Shown: piece after piece, positions 1 through 11,305 of the stretch
Layout: each line of letters begins with the position of its first letter
How positions within the stretch are numbered: position 1 is the stretch's first letter
Assembly (NCBI RefSeq): GCF_014839805.1
Contig: NC_051119.1
Location: 2,287,245-2,351,244 of the forward strand
Direction of reading: 5' to 3'
From: Manduca sexta
Taxonomy: Eukaryota; Arthropoda; Insecta; Lepidoptera; Sphingidae
DNA: 64,000 bases
Program-made: the position numbers and the translations under genes
Notes under the pieces: generated by a model
Database searches by the model: none
What the model saw: only the letters and a program-made list of their open reading frames with translations
Told to the model about the DNA's origin: nothing

Positions 1-176
1 AGGACGAGAACGCGTGGTTCGCCTTCATAATGCAGAACTTCGAGCGGCACTACTTCGGGAACCGCGCGCCCTTCGGCTTCTACGTGCACGAGGGCTACAT
101 CAGGGGCTACCCGGCCGTAGAAAGGGCTTTTGTACGGTTCCTCGACATCATCAACAATGTTTATGATGTCTTCATG
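1..176 (+). CDS. chitin deacetylase, third-last exon (5' part outside window)
   Basis: This exon reads in one frame from base 3 and encodes 58 residues starting D-E-N-A-W-F-A-F. It is the end of the polysaccharide-deacetylase-like catalytic domain of an insect chitin deacetylase, a secreted enzyme that removes acetyl groups from chitin in cuticle or gut peritrophic matrix. The block [18 protein letters not shown] matches the family's conserved N-R-A-P-x-G-x-x-x-H stretch near the domain end. It is followed by the usual [17 protein letters not shown] helix. The exon closes exactly after an ATG codon at a GTAAGA donor (177), so the intron is phase 0. Bases 1-2 are AG and could be an acceptor or simply exon. 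Wording resembles the gut-type (group V) deacetylases, but with only the C-terminal 127 residues I cannot assign a numbered paralogue. Confidence 0.9.
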
Positions 177-284
177 GTAAGAGTTTTAAATATAAGTAAA
201 TATTTCGATACTTGAGAATGGAATGGACTGTCGAAACGGAAACCTACATACTTTGTATTTTGCGAATTTATGTGTATATTGTTG

Positions 285-450
285 ATCAATATCGCTTTAA
301 CGGTGAAGGGAAACATCGTTAGCGAACCTGCATATTAAGAATTCTACATTATATCGAATTTGTGTGAAGTGTGCTAACCTGCACTCGATCAGTGTGATAG
401 ATCAAGGTCTGGACCCTCCTGTTAGAAGCGGCTTTAGGGCTAGGTGTACC
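285..450 (+). repeat. decayed SINE fragment (family E) in intron
   Basis: The stretch around 'gctttaacggtgaaggg' and 'tttgtgtgaagtgtgc' is a diverged internal part of the tRNA-derived family seen complete at 38215. It lacks the tRNA-like head. Confidence 0.5.
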
Positions 451-872
451 GGTTATTTGGCCGGAGCCTCGCGCAGTGCCTTGAAGAACCTTTTTACAAT
501 CTTACTGACGAATCTTTTAAAACCGGCAACTTGTTTTTGCTTTAGCCTTGGGCCTAGGATGTTTAAGACGGCCAATACGGCCTCCTGTAGTAGGGGAAGC
601 ACGTGCCTAGTAATGAAACATAAAGACATAAACGGAAAAAAGGTTACCTAACTGTATGTATTACTCCTCTTCTTAAACATGACGCTTCAAGAGGCTATTG
701 CTAACTTTTAAGAAATGGAAATTAGAAAGTTTACATATATTTACCGCCAGGAAAAGCAGCGCCACATAAATTGGTAAAACCAGTCGAGCGGGACTGTTAA
801 ACGCACTTGAAGTTTGAGTTGTTGGATTTCTAAAAGTTCGTTGTCATTATTTGACTACTAATATCTCCCCAG

Positions 873-1007
873 GTGAACGCTGTAGATATTATCGAGTGGG
901 TGAAGAACCCCGTGCCAGTGAACGATTACAGATCAAGACCGTGCAAGACTGTGCCTCTCACTATGTGCACGGCGAGGACCTGTGGACCTCTTGTACCCCA
1001 CAACCAG
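873..1007 (+). CDS. chitin deacetylase, penultimate exon
   Basis: This exon of 45 codons lies between a CCCCAG acceptor (ends 872) and a GTAAGA donor (1008), both phase 0. It begins V-N-A-V-D-I-I-E-W-V-K-N-P-V-P-V, the standard continuation after the preceding exon. It then runs into a cysteine-bearing tail (RPCKT, TMCTARTCGPL) typical of chitin deacetylase C-termini. The reading frame joins both neighbours without a stop. The 696-bp upstream intron holds a decayed tRNA-derived SINE fragment near 285-450. Confidence 0.9.
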
Positions 1008-1349
1008 GTAAGAAAGAAAGAAAGTTTTTATTGTTAGAACAAAACAAAAATAATAGGGTTATACATGTTGTAAAAATGTGTGTATGATATTGTGCACCCT
1101 CACAATGGGGACTCTCATTCAGCTCCATACTGCAGGATAGCGAAAATCAACGTTGCAATCAATACTGTAGCGTTGATTTTCGATCAGGATCCAGGTGACA
1201 CACGATCACTAAATCGGTGGGATACCATTCACTTATATAATGTGAAAAACATAATTATATTAAGGGTACAATTAAAAGAAAAGCAAAATTAATATACTTA
1301 CTTTTTGTATGTGCTCAGTATTTTTTTGCTGTGTATGTGCTGTTTTTGA

Positions 1350-1660
1350 TGGTAAGTGAAGTTGAGTCCAATAGAATGTCGAATGTGTCCAATAGAATGA
1401 TATATTTCATATCCGCCCGGATAGCGACCATTGTACACAAGTGTTAAAGCCTGCCATACGGGCCCACCTAAGTATGTCGTGTCATGTCACCAATGTCGTG
1501 TTTCGGGATCAGCCTGAGTATATCTAGTTCCAACAGGCCGGCATAATTGTATTGACTGTCAAGGAGCAATCATCTTTTGTCAGACGATATTCTATTAAAC
1601 CCCACTGCACTTACCATCAGGTGCAGTGAGGTGAACCACTGCGGTGAATTTTACCGGCCC
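1350..1660 (+). repeat. interspersed repeat, family C
   Basis: Key words are 'ggatagcgacca', 'tgtacacaag', 'gggatcagcctg', 'aacaggccggcat' and 'ttaccatcaggtgcag'. The same block recurs at 25066 (-), 32375, 32985 and the corresponding places in copy B. A short inverted piece (about 1350-1400) precedes the main copy. No coding capacity is seen; it may be a SINE or the 3' tail of a LINE. Confidence 0.65.
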
Positions 1661-2174
1661 GTATTAAAATAAAATAAGACAGCGGATTAGTCTTGCTAAA
1701 TCAAAAGTCATTAACATGAACAATTATTATTAACAGCAAACTACCTATTATGCGTAGGTAATTCAAACATAAAATTAAGGAATAATACGTATATAATTAT
1801 TATCTGTTTATTAACAAAAAATATGAGTATGTGTAATAATACATAATATGTTGCCGTGAATCCGAACAAGGTCGGGCTCCTCTGCTAATATCTTTCGCAC
1901 GAAAACTGACATAGTATATGTCTTAAAAAGTGCTGCCATCTATGTTTGAAAACATACTACGATATGAAATTGCTCGACAACGGGTTACCTTGCGCCCGTA
2001 GCGCCACAATTTCATATAGTTGACGGATTTTTTGGGGAATAAATACAAGTTGCGCCATCTAACGTTGTTTGACATAATTGATCGATGTGGATTATGTTGA
2101 CAAACAATGGCCGATAGATGTCATTATTATCATTAATGTGCATAATTAAAAGGTTAAACTATTTTTATTGTTCA

Positions 2175-2468
2175 CTAGTTGACCCGACAGACGTTGTACC
2201 GTCTTAACTATGAATTTGCAGCGCGCATGCTCTCAATCGCTAACGGTTATTTCAAACAATTGACAGTTATATATTTATCATTTATTAATCATTTCGTTAA
2301 GTTTTCTTATTTTTTTTCATTTTCAGCGCAATTTTTTGATTTTTTTTTTCATAAGAACCTTCTCTTGATAATAACAAACACAAAAAAAAATAGTGAGATC
2401 GATCCAGCCGTTCACGCGTGATGGCGTGACCAAGGAAATAGGGATTCATTTTTATCTATATATATAGA
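2175..2468 (-). mobile_element. non-autonomous Helitron-like element
   Basis: On the - strand it begins TC (2468, 'tctatatata') and ends CTAG (2175). It is flanked by A on the 5' side and T on the 3' side, the Helitron signature of insertion between A and T without target duplication. It carries no Rep/helicase coding sequence. A second member sits at 58906, where the other haplotype has an empty A|T site. It lies in the last intron of the chitin deacetylase. Confidence 0.7.
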
Positions 2469-2601
2469 TAGCCTAGTAATTTCTCAATTAATAATTGACT
2501 TATTAAACATACTGTTTAGTATCACCCAAAACCTGAAACGTATACCCGTAGGAATAGAGTTGTATGAACGCTTTGCCACTGCAGTGCTTGTGTTGTGTGG
2601 T

Positions 2602-2831
2602 CTGACTCGTTGGCGTAGTTATATACTCGCGGCACCACACTGAGGTCATGGGTTCGAATACCGGTCGGATAGTGATAATGGGTGTTTCTGCTCAGTATCA
2701 GCCCGAAGTCTGAGTTGGTACCCGATATGGCGATAGGTCGCCCGTTACATCGTATAATGAAACAAACTTGGGGAAAACTGAACGCACTGGTTAAACTTCC
2801 GTCTACCTTTTCGGGGATAGAAGCCTAATGT
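2602..2831 (+). mobile_element. tRNA-derived SINE, family A (diverged)
   Basis: The head has an A-box-like 'tggcgtagtt' and a B-box 'ggttcgaatacc'. The body has 'gtatcagcccg' and 'cgatatggcgatagg', and the tail 'tttcggggata'. It is older than the copies at 19564, 35258 and 36757, and lies in the chitin deacetylase intron. Confidence 0.75.
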
Positions 2832-2915
2832 GTTTTTTGCAAGACATTCTGGGACTTCCTTAGAGTGACCATAGTTTTGTGCCATGCATTATTAGTACAC
2901 TGTTTTCTTTTCCAG

Positions 2916-2990
2916 GTGAGCTACTTGATTCCGACCTGCAATGTCTGCCCTGCCAACTACCCCTGGGTGGGTAACCCATTAGGACGTTAA
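2916..2990 (+). CDS. chitin deacetylase, last coding exon
   Basis: After a pyrimidine-rich tract and a TTCCAG acceptor (ends 2915), 24 codons and a TAA complete the protein. The residues V-S-Y-L-I-P-T-C-N-V-C-P-A-N-Y-P-W-V-G-N-P-L-G-R match the family's usual C-x2-C-P-x2-Y-P-W-V-G-N-P-L-G terminus. That terminus is the strongest single marker for this gene. The 1.9-kb intron before it carries a family-C repeat, a Helitron-like element and a SINE, so the gene is intact in frame despite heavy intron invasion. A weak ATTAAA 8 bp after the stop (2998-3003) is the only nearby polyadenylation-like hexamer; the true 3' end is unknown. Confidence 0.9.
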   Translation: MSYLIPTCNVCPANYPWVGNPLGR

Positions 2991-3114
2991 TATAACTATT
3001 AAAAGCTTTCCATATGTAACGTTTGTTTCAATTATTCAAACATTCATGTCAAGTTGTTAAGGTACTTCATTTGTGCACTCTGCCTGCGTAAAAACAATCC
3101 GGGATTCAAATTTT

Positions 3115-3372
3115 ACTGGTGGTAGGTCTTTCTTATATGAGAGTCCGCCTGGGTAGGTACCACCGCAGTGTCTGTTTCAGCCAAGCAGAAGTGTGTAGTT
3201 ACTGTTGTGTCCCAGTTTGAAGGACATTGTAGCCCGTGTAACTATTGGACATAATAAGATAACATCTCATGTCTCAGGATGGCGAGCGCAGTGGAATACC
3301 AAACAATACTATGTAATTCAGGGTGTTGGATAGTATTTTAACTGTTTTTGGGCGGTTGAATCGTTAACTACC
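3115..3372 (+). mobile_element. interspersed repeat, family B
   Basis: This is a copy of the family beginning 'ggtggtaggtct' and ending 'gggcggtcgtatcgcttacc' plus an A-rich tail. Other copies are at 5395, 8530 (-), 10424, 14843, 28719, 30472 (-) and 42288. It has no ORF conserved across copies and could be a SINE or a short LINE 3' end. Confidence 0.7.
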
Positions 3373-3659
3373 ATAAAAATAGAAAAAAGATAGCCAGAGT
3401 TACTTTCGAATTTATAATACAAAAGCTCTATGTACCCAGAAACTATAATAAATCAATTCTCGATATAGAACCAGTTAATACTAGATTGAAGCACGAAAAT
3501 ATATTTTCATAATATTTGTATACAGTTTCCTGGTAAGTAAATCTTATCCTGGTAAGATAGTCAAACTTTTATTCGAGTGAATTAAAAAATAACGTATTAC
3601 CGATGCAAAGGCTACATTTTAAGTAAAATTGTTACTCATTACGATGGTGCAAATAAGTA

Positions 3660-4680
3660 CAAGATAGTGTGTGGGCTTATTCTATGAACTGAGATTGACA
3701 ATGCCGTCAGTTCTCAGTCCAGAACGGACGCTTCGGGACGTTGCGTAACTAGGTAAGTAGTTATTTATTATTTATCTATTTATAACTATATTTGTTTTGT
3801 TTTTCTATCTTTTTATTATAGTGTATAAGTTTAAAGGTAATTTTGTTGCTGTTGTTCTAAACATAATTAGAGTATCTGTTGTTTTCAGAGCGAACCTATC
3901 GTTGGGCTATGAACAAGCTTCGCCCAGCGGTGCCTCATCTGTCGGAGTCTCCCAAGAGAATCAGTCATGATCTGGCCCACAAACAATTCGGTTTCCGGAG
4001 GCGACGTACCTTCTACTACAATTGAAGTCACAAAAGGAGGATGCTTGTGTGCCCAGAGGTCAGATGCAACGTACATAGTTATTGTGATATCGATACATAT
4101 TTCTAATGCATTTCATTCGCAGCCCTGGCACTGCATCTTACCAAAGCGGGCACGTCCTTCATAAAGAAAACGATAAAGAAAGGCCCTGTGCCGATGAGGC
4201 ACTGCAGTACCACGTGGTGCCGCACTCTCTTTGGCGTCTGAACTCTGAAATACGCGTATATATGTCTGTTAGGAACGTGGTATATTCGGACGCCGATGTG
4301 TAGCACTAAAGAGCTATGTCGTGCGGTGTTCCACAGGGCTCGGTTTTGTAGATAGCGGTCACCGTACACAAGGTGTTTAAAGGCCCTATACTACACGCAC
4401 ATGGCCGGACTACTTTACGAGCTAGTGCGGAAAAAGGAACCCATAACCGTACCATACCATATCCCTATACTACCTAATTTAAATGGCTTGTAACTTGTAT
4501 ATTTTTTACCAGATTTTAATGATTTCTTCTGTTTTAGAATTTATTCGACGTACATATTTTGAGAGACTTTCCCGCCCTCACACCTACCACTACAACTCCT
4601 GTAAGCCAGGATCAGCAGTGGCACGCATTTTATGACACCGAGCAGTGAAACTCGGCGAGTCTCAGGGAAACTAATATATC
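3660..4680 (+). other. exon-like segments and a degenerate reverse-transcriptase scrap
   Basis: Bases 4319-4348 translate as S-C-G-V-P-Q-G-S-V-L, the fingerprint before the catalytic block of non-LTR reverse transcriptases. Stops and family-C repeat sequence follow directly. Upstream (3888-4310) and at 4539-4650 are short open stretches behind good acceptor-like tracts ('gttttcag', 'ttctgttttag'). One ends P-V-S-Q-D-Q-Q-W-H-A-F-Y-D-T-E-Q-stop. I cannot join them into a recognisable protein. They may be a decayed retrotransposon or exons of an unknown gene. Confidence 0.3.
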
Positions 4681-4894
4681 ATTATCCCGCAACGAAAATA
4701 ATCAAATAGAAAGATAGGGAGGAGATGGAAATATTAATTGTCCACTTCCCTCCATAGCAATGCGGGAGACAAAATCATGATCTAAGGTGGCGTTTTAACC
4801 TCAAGTATAGGTACGTTTGATGACGTACGTATTTTGTAAAAGAAATAATTAAAATAAGTCAAATACCCTATTAGTATACTTCCAGTACGTAAAA

Positions 4895-5394
4895 NNNNNN
4901 NNNNNNNNNNNNNNNNNNNNNNNNNNNNNNNNNNNNNNNNNNNNNNNNNNNNNNNNNNNNNNNNNNNNNNNNNNNNNNNNNNNNNNNNNNNNNNNNNNNN
5001 NNNNNNNNNNNNNNNNNNNNNNNNNNNNNNNNNNNNNNNNNNNNNNNNNNNNNNNNNNNNNNNNNNNNNNNNNNNNNNNNNNNNNNNNNNNNNNNNNNNN
5101 NNNNNNNNNNNNNNNNNNNNNNNNNNNNNNNNNNNNNNNNNNNNNNNNNNNNNNNNNNNNNNNNNNNNNNNNNNNNNNNNNNNNNNNNNNNNNNNNNNNN
5201 NNNNNNNNNNNNNNNNNNNNNNNNNNNNNNNNNNNNNNNNNNNNNNNNNNNNNNNNNNNNNNNNNNNNNNNNNNNNNNNNNNNNNNNNNNNNNNNNNNNN
5301 NNNNNNNNNNNNNNNNNNNNNNNNNNNNNNNNNNNNNNNNNNNNNNNNNNNNNNNNNNNNNNNNNNNNNNNNNNNNNNNNNNNNNNNNNNNNNN
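4895..5394. other. assembly gap (500 N)
   Basis: Exactly 500 N. All three gaps in the window have this length, so it is a placeholder and the real distance is unknown. A family-B repeat starts at its right edge. Confidence 0.99.
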
Positions 5395-5555
5395 CCTTAA
5401 CATGTCATGTCTCAGGATGGCGAGCGCAGTGGAATACCAAATCATACTTTGTAATTAAAGATGTTGGATGGTGTTTCTATTGTTTACGGGCGGTCGTATC
5501 GCTTACCATCAGGTGAACGACAAGCTCGTCTCGTCATTCAGAGCAATAAAATAAA
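5395..5555 (+). mobile_element. family B repeat, left end lost in the gap
   Basis: The second half of family B ('tgtctcaggatggcgagc' to 'cgtctcgtcattcagagc') with an AAATAAAA-type tail. Confidence 0.7.
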
Positions 5556-5954
5556 ACATACATTTAAAGCAATAAAATAAAAGTCTGCAGTAATATACCA
5601 GTGTGGTAGACTAAGGCCTAAATTCTCTCAGTAACTCAGTCCAACAGTGGGACAGAATAAAGATATATACATAACTGAATACAGATTTAAATTTTTTTAT
5701 TTCTATTTGGCCATAATATTCAAAATTGGTGAACCAATTTTAAAGATCTTCAGTTAAATTAATGTTCGAATTATTTGGACTAAATTTACATAACTGGTGA
5801 ATCAATTTTAACAATTATCAATACCAGATAAAGGAATATTCGAAATGATCTCGACTACATTTAATCTCGGAATGGAGGTTTACGTGGGTAATAACGAGCA
5901 AAAGCTATTTAATATAATATTCACGCCATTTTGGCTGTATCCAAGAATTCTAAA

Positions 5955-6276
5955 CATTGACGTATATTCTATAGTCACGAACGTCCATATAAACTATTTG
6001 TTCAAAATCTGAACTAAAACGGCAACCAAAACGTCACTGTTATAAACTATTTATTCACTTAACAAATAATTTTACTTATTTCACTAATATTTTTACTCAC
6101 ATCCAAGTTTGCAATTAGAGTAGCGTTTTTATATCATGAGCGCCTCTCCGTACACAACCACAAGCCGTCAATATTGACCAAACTAAAGTCAGTTTGAATG
6201 GATAACAGTTCAATTCAGTAGAACACAATAAATGTTCGGAACCTCAAATCTAGTACGTAGTACATATATATCGATG
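5955..6276 (-). mobile_element. hAT-like MITE (copy 1)
   Basis: Related over its length to 16340-16666 and 31751-32103 but in opposite orientation. Its ends read 'cattgacgtata' and 'tatatcgatg', an imperfect terminal inverted repeat. The flanking octamers attctaaa and gtactaaa agree at 6 of 8 bases, a decayed 8-bp target duplication. It has no coding capacity. Confidence 0.65.
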
Positions 6277-8529
6277 GTACTAAAATTATATAGAGCGGAC
6301 ATTGGGAAGATTGTTATACAAAAATGTTCGCTTGTGTGATCATTACTCAACCTACCGTGAAATAGCATAACATCAATGTAAATACTTCATTTTTCCCATA
6401 TCATGCTTTGTCCGTTTTTAATGTGATCTAAATTCTTGCATACGGACATTTCAAATACGACAGTCACTCATTACCGTTTGGTAATACGACAGTTTTTTTG
6501 GCAAAAATTTTCCCTTGAGACTGGTCTATACCTAACTATACAGTTTAAAATCTTTGGCTCTATCGAATTGCATTAAGATTAAACGGTACAATCAGATGGC
6601 CGCTCCAAAAATCAATTTTCGTAAAAACGAAGAACGCACGAGTTGACACCGTTATTCCCAATAAGCTGGAGTTTGATTCTTTGTGTTCAGTTTTGCTATA
6701 ACAAAGGTAACGGTGAACTTAGACGACCGATTTTTCATATCCATTATAACTGCAACTGCAGTCATAGTTTGACGAACTAATTTTCGATATATTATAGTGT
6801 GCAATATCATTAAAATAGTGTATGTCTAACAAAATTTTTATATTTTTTTTCTCCAGATCTATATGGAGCTCTTAAAATGAAATAAGCGATGTTCGCACAG
6901 ACTAAAAAGTAAAGGATGTTCCCGCACGCCAGAATATCTGAACACTAGCTGTCATAATTATAAAAAAATCGTAAAGCTATGCTTAGTTAGATCTTGACTC
7001 CGCTCTTAAACTTTTAATCACCAATATTTAATTTTGACAGCTATTTAAGCAATGCTTAATCATGTCTTAACGTTAAAAAAAGTTTATAAGCAAAAATTTT
7101 TAGTAATCGGTGGCAAAGCAATTGATTAAAATACGTCGAGATTATAAGTAAGACTGTAGAAGGATAGCGCAAACAAAAGCCAACTATAAAACATGAAAAT
7201 CGGTGGACGACAAATACCAGAGGACTGCAATTAACGTAAAAAAAGGCGCAGAGACGAGAGCAATCAATTGCTATGACCTACATAGTAACTGCATTTGCGA
7301 AGATCGCTCCCGAAAAACGAAGTATCAGATCGCTGTTAATTTTGCAATAGAGGCTACTTCTTTTATTTTGCAATAGCGGGAACTGGAGATTGTAATACCC
7401 AAGGTGAGTTAGTATTTTTTACTATTACCCAAAATGTAGATTAGATCTGCTAAAAGTACGGTAAAGTAGTTAAAACTGATAAAAATGGTTTCGGTGTTAT
7501 AATAAAAATTATAGAAAATATGGTTGACCATTAGCAAATCCATTTATCCAATGCAGTCGATGATAAATACAATTAATATAATAAGTATCAGCAGAGATTT
7601 CGTTTCTCTCTACGCTCGAAGAATAAACCCAAAAATCCTTACTGTTGGTAATCTACTCGGGAAAACGACTAATCAGAACGATTTGTTCATATTTTTTCAC
7701 CATATACAACATAGTCTCTATTATTAAAATATATAATAGCAATCAAAATAACCATCTCACAACATTACCCCAAAAGTACACTAAAATTATCTAACGTAAC
7801 CCAAAACGCATCTCAATTTACCCCTTAAAGCGTTCACAATTACCCCATTTCTTCTATTACCCCATAAGAACATGGGAAGTCCATGGGAACCCACGGAAAT
7901 AGGGTTATACCGTATAATTTTCTGCTCTGGCGACGTTTGAATAAAACAAATCGCCCGGGACGAATTATTATATCTTATAACGGAAACACAAGCCGGGAAG
8001 AAATGTCATTAAGATACCTTCATCGCGTTTTAATAACTGGTCTACCTATATAAAATATATTATTAAGGAACCCGTACAAATAATTGCACCGTTTTTCAAG
8101 GTTTTTGAGTTCGCTCGCCGGATCCATATACTTATAGAAAATATATTGGGTAATACTGGCATCAAAGACCTTTGCTTTATCTCTTTTCTATATACTTGTA
8201 AAATTTATTATTTATAATTAAAGAACAAGATAACTACTGGCAGCATGATCTCTTTATGTCCCTCACACATCTCTGCGAATATTCACTTTACACCATAGGA
8301 TTCAGCAGTTGATTCTCTATGTATACACCACTTATGACACTACGAACTAAATCTAAGTATTTTTCTTTTAATATTTACATCCTGACTTATTTAATAACCA
8401 CATTATTAATATAACCATTGTTTTATAATGTTTCGTAACATGTATCAGAGAAGACAAAACACAATGCTTTCTAAGCATGAAAGATGTATTAAATTGATAG
8501 TAAGACCCTAAATCAAATTCTAATAAAGT
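6277..8529. other. intergenic, no gene seen
   Basis: AT-rich DNA without a supported ORF. It contains a cluster of TTACCC/TACCCC words at about 7410-7870. A 'ccaaggtgagtt' donor-like site at 7400 has no coding sequence before it. Confidence 0.5.
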
Positions 8530-8655
8530 TTTTATTGCTTTGAATGACGAAACGAGCTTGCCGTTCGCCATGATTAAGACCGCCATAAGACATGAAATGT
8601 TAGGTCTTATTATGTCCAATAGTTACACTGGCTACAATGTCCTTCAAACCAGGAT
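8530..8655 (-). repeat. family B fragment
   Basis: Reverse-complement tail and centre of family B ('tttgaatgacga', 'acaatgtccttcaaacc'). Confidence 0.6.
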
Positions 8656-9305
8656 ATAACAGAAGTTAAACGAATATCCGGTCGGAAATCAAAGCGTTTA
8701 TACAAAGTCCCAGCCAAAACACCAGACAAAACCAATTGATTCTTTCTTTCTTTAAAGTTCAGTTTCAATTACGACCATCCATTTTGAATTTAACGTCTAA
8801 GCCTGTCTAACACCACAACTTATTACAATAGTTGGAAAACTTTTATTTAAAACTAAAATTTTCATTGATCTTTTAGCTTAATACGGGATTTGAAGTTTCT
8901 AGCTGATTTCACTTATCCCATGAGGTATTTTACGTTCCTTCTGCTTTGTTCTTTGAAATTGGTTTTCTTGAATTTGCTAGTTTTGTAGAATTGAAAGATG
9001 AGTACCAAAGGTAGTAATAGAGCTTCGTGATTCGAAGTATTGGTACATTTTAATACAAGTTCCTAGTTGTTTTCCAGATGCAGTGCCCGAGGCATTAATA
9101 ATGTGACGTTCAAGGTTTGGTTACTAAAATACTGTCAGATAAAAAGGTTGAAGTACCGGGATTCGTGATTATGTTCAATTTGGCGTTAGGCTTATCCCTG
9201 TCATATCATGGGATGGGTAAAGCTTAAAGAAATTTAGTATACAAATAGCATCTCCCTGCCTACCCTTTGGGAAATAAAGTGAGTATGTATATTTTTAAAT
9301 TTTTA

Positions 9306-9984
9306 TCTATATATATAAAAATTAATTGCTGTTCGTTAGTCTCGCTAAAACTGGAGAACGGGTGAACGGATTTATCTTATCTTGGTCTTGAATTATTCGT
9401 GGAGGTCTAGAGAAGGTTTAAAAGGTGAGAAAAATTCGAATAATTGCCGGGAAAATCCTCAAAACAGCATTTTTCTATTTCCCATACAAACGTTTTCTAA
9501 CTAATACGTAGAGTCAATTTGAGCTTTATTGCTATTGTATAAAGTTCACTGTTGTCTAAGCAATGTAGGTGTGTTCCTAACATCAAAGCAGTGTGCGTTG
9601 GAGCACAGAATATAATAATGTAATGTAATGTCGCGTTCTGAAACTCAACAAAAGTGATATCGCGGACCCGACTAAATTGAACAGTCACAAAATTCAATAT
9701 ATCATTAGTTATTTGGTTGGCTTCACGATATTATTTCTTTTGTTTTACTTTAAAATGCATGTTTTCGTTATTGACAATTTTGAGCTACTTTTGCATATCT
9801 ATACTTATAATAAATCTGTAGAGAGGTCAATTCTGTACATGAAATATATTTCCAAAATAACTGGGGTGATTAGGGATCGATACTGATGCCAAAAATGCAA
9901 TTAAAAAACATCCCGACAAATTGAGCACCTTCTCCATTTTTGAAATCCGAAATCCACGCGGGCGAAGCTGCGGGCGGAAGCTAG
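9306..9984 (+). mobile_element. Helitron-like element, 679 bp
   Basis: It starts TC ('tctatatatataaa') after an A and ends CTAG ('gcgggcggaagctag') before a T, matching 5'-TC, 3'-CTRR and A|T insertion. The first 120 bp ('ttcgttagtctcgct', 'aaaaggtgagaaaaatt') and the GC-rich last 40 bp look like the termini of insect Helitrons. The interior has only short unconserved ORFs, so it is non-autonomous. Confidence 0.75.
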
Positions 9985-10258
9985 TAAATAAATAAAAATA
10001 GAAATACACCCAATTAAATCCCATGATTGCGATATTGCACTATAATTGTCATCAGTAACAGAAATTAAAATTAAAATAACTAAACTCAAATGAAATATAA
10101 AATATATAAAAGGAAAAAATACAAAACTCTTCAAACTTTTAACTATGTCGATATTACCACGCATCCAAAAGTTTTGTCATTAAAAATATAATTAATGAAA
10201 TTTCACTCTAAAAATTAAAAAAAAAGTTTATACCTCCCGGGATACGTTCAGGATAATT

Positions 10259-10302
10259 AGGATACTTGTTAGTAAGCCCGAGGGCTTACTAACAAGTATC
10301 CT
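10259..10302. repeat. perfect 21-bp inverted repeat with 2-nt centre
   Basis: The arm from 10259 (aggatacttgttag...) is mirrored exactly to 10302 around 'ga' at 10280-10281. It is not part of any repeat family recognised here. Confidence 0.9.
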
Positions 10303-10423
10303 TATATACGATTCGAGAATCACGTATGTAAGCCATCTTGATTAACGGTAATGACGAGCAGTGTGCGCCGTTCGCTGATGGTAATGATACTCAAACTATA
10401 ACAAAACTTCAAATATAAAGTAC

Positions 10424-10718
10424 TTAGACTGGTGATAGGTCTCTCATATGTGAGAGTCCACCTAGGTTGGTCCCACCGCAATGTCTATTGCTACCAAGCA
10501 GAAATGTAGTCTCTGTTGTGTTCCGATTTCAAGGACATTGTAGCCAGTGTAACTACTGAATATAAGGCTACATATCATGTCTCAGGAGTACGAGTGCAGT
10601 GGAATACCAAATACTTTGTAATTCGAGGTATTAGACAGTGTTTCTTCTGTTTATAGGCGATCGTATCGCTTACCATCAGGCGAACGGCAAGCATGTCTCA
10701 TCATTCAAAGCAATAAAA
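10424..10718 (+). mobile_element. family B repeat, near full length
   Basis: It runs from 'ctggtgataggtctctc' to 'cattcaaagcaataaaaag'. It is moderately diverged from the 14843 and 42288 copies. Confidence 0.75.
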
Positions 10719-11194
10719 AGAACTTCTGTGCCCTCATTATCTTGATACCTAGAAATAGGCTACAGAAGCCAGTATCTTAACACAAGAGAACTTGCGCATT
10801 ACTTTAACAGGAATCTTCAACGTGCTATACATAGTACATACATACAAACATAGAGAATTTACTCTAAAACGAACATATATAATACCTCACTTCTAAACTA
10901 TCAAAGATTTCACTACACCCAAACCTAACACAAACATTTGCGAGTCGCACAAATATTTGTCTCATTGGATCAAACATGCGTTCAGTGCTGTTTTCACCCG
11001 TGTTGCTCCAAACATAAATCATAGCCGATAACAATGATCGCAGCGCGTAAGCTAATTAAATGTTTGTTGCGTTATCGCGATAGTTTGGTAATGAGTAGCG
11101 ACGGGAATGATATTGATGTTTATTCAGATTATAACAAACTGGCTAGTCTTAGTGATCTGTAAAATATAAGGGAGAAGTCTGAAATTTTTTCGTG

Positions 11195-11305
11195 ATATGG
11201 CGATAGGCTCACCCCCTATCACATTATGGAAATACACGGCGAAAAGTAGGTGCACTAGTTGCGCCTCTGGCTACCCTTTCGGGGATAAAAGGCAAGTGTA
11301 TGAGT
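11195..11305 (+). repeat. family A SINE, 3' half only
   Basis: Contains 'gatatggcgataggctcacc' to 'ttcggggataaaaggc'. The tRNA-like head is missing. Confidence 0.65.

Noticed and set aside
4849..5445. Long open frames made mostly of unknown residues (also at 43083-43631 and 59870-60481)
   Set aside because: They are runs of N between stops and carry no information.
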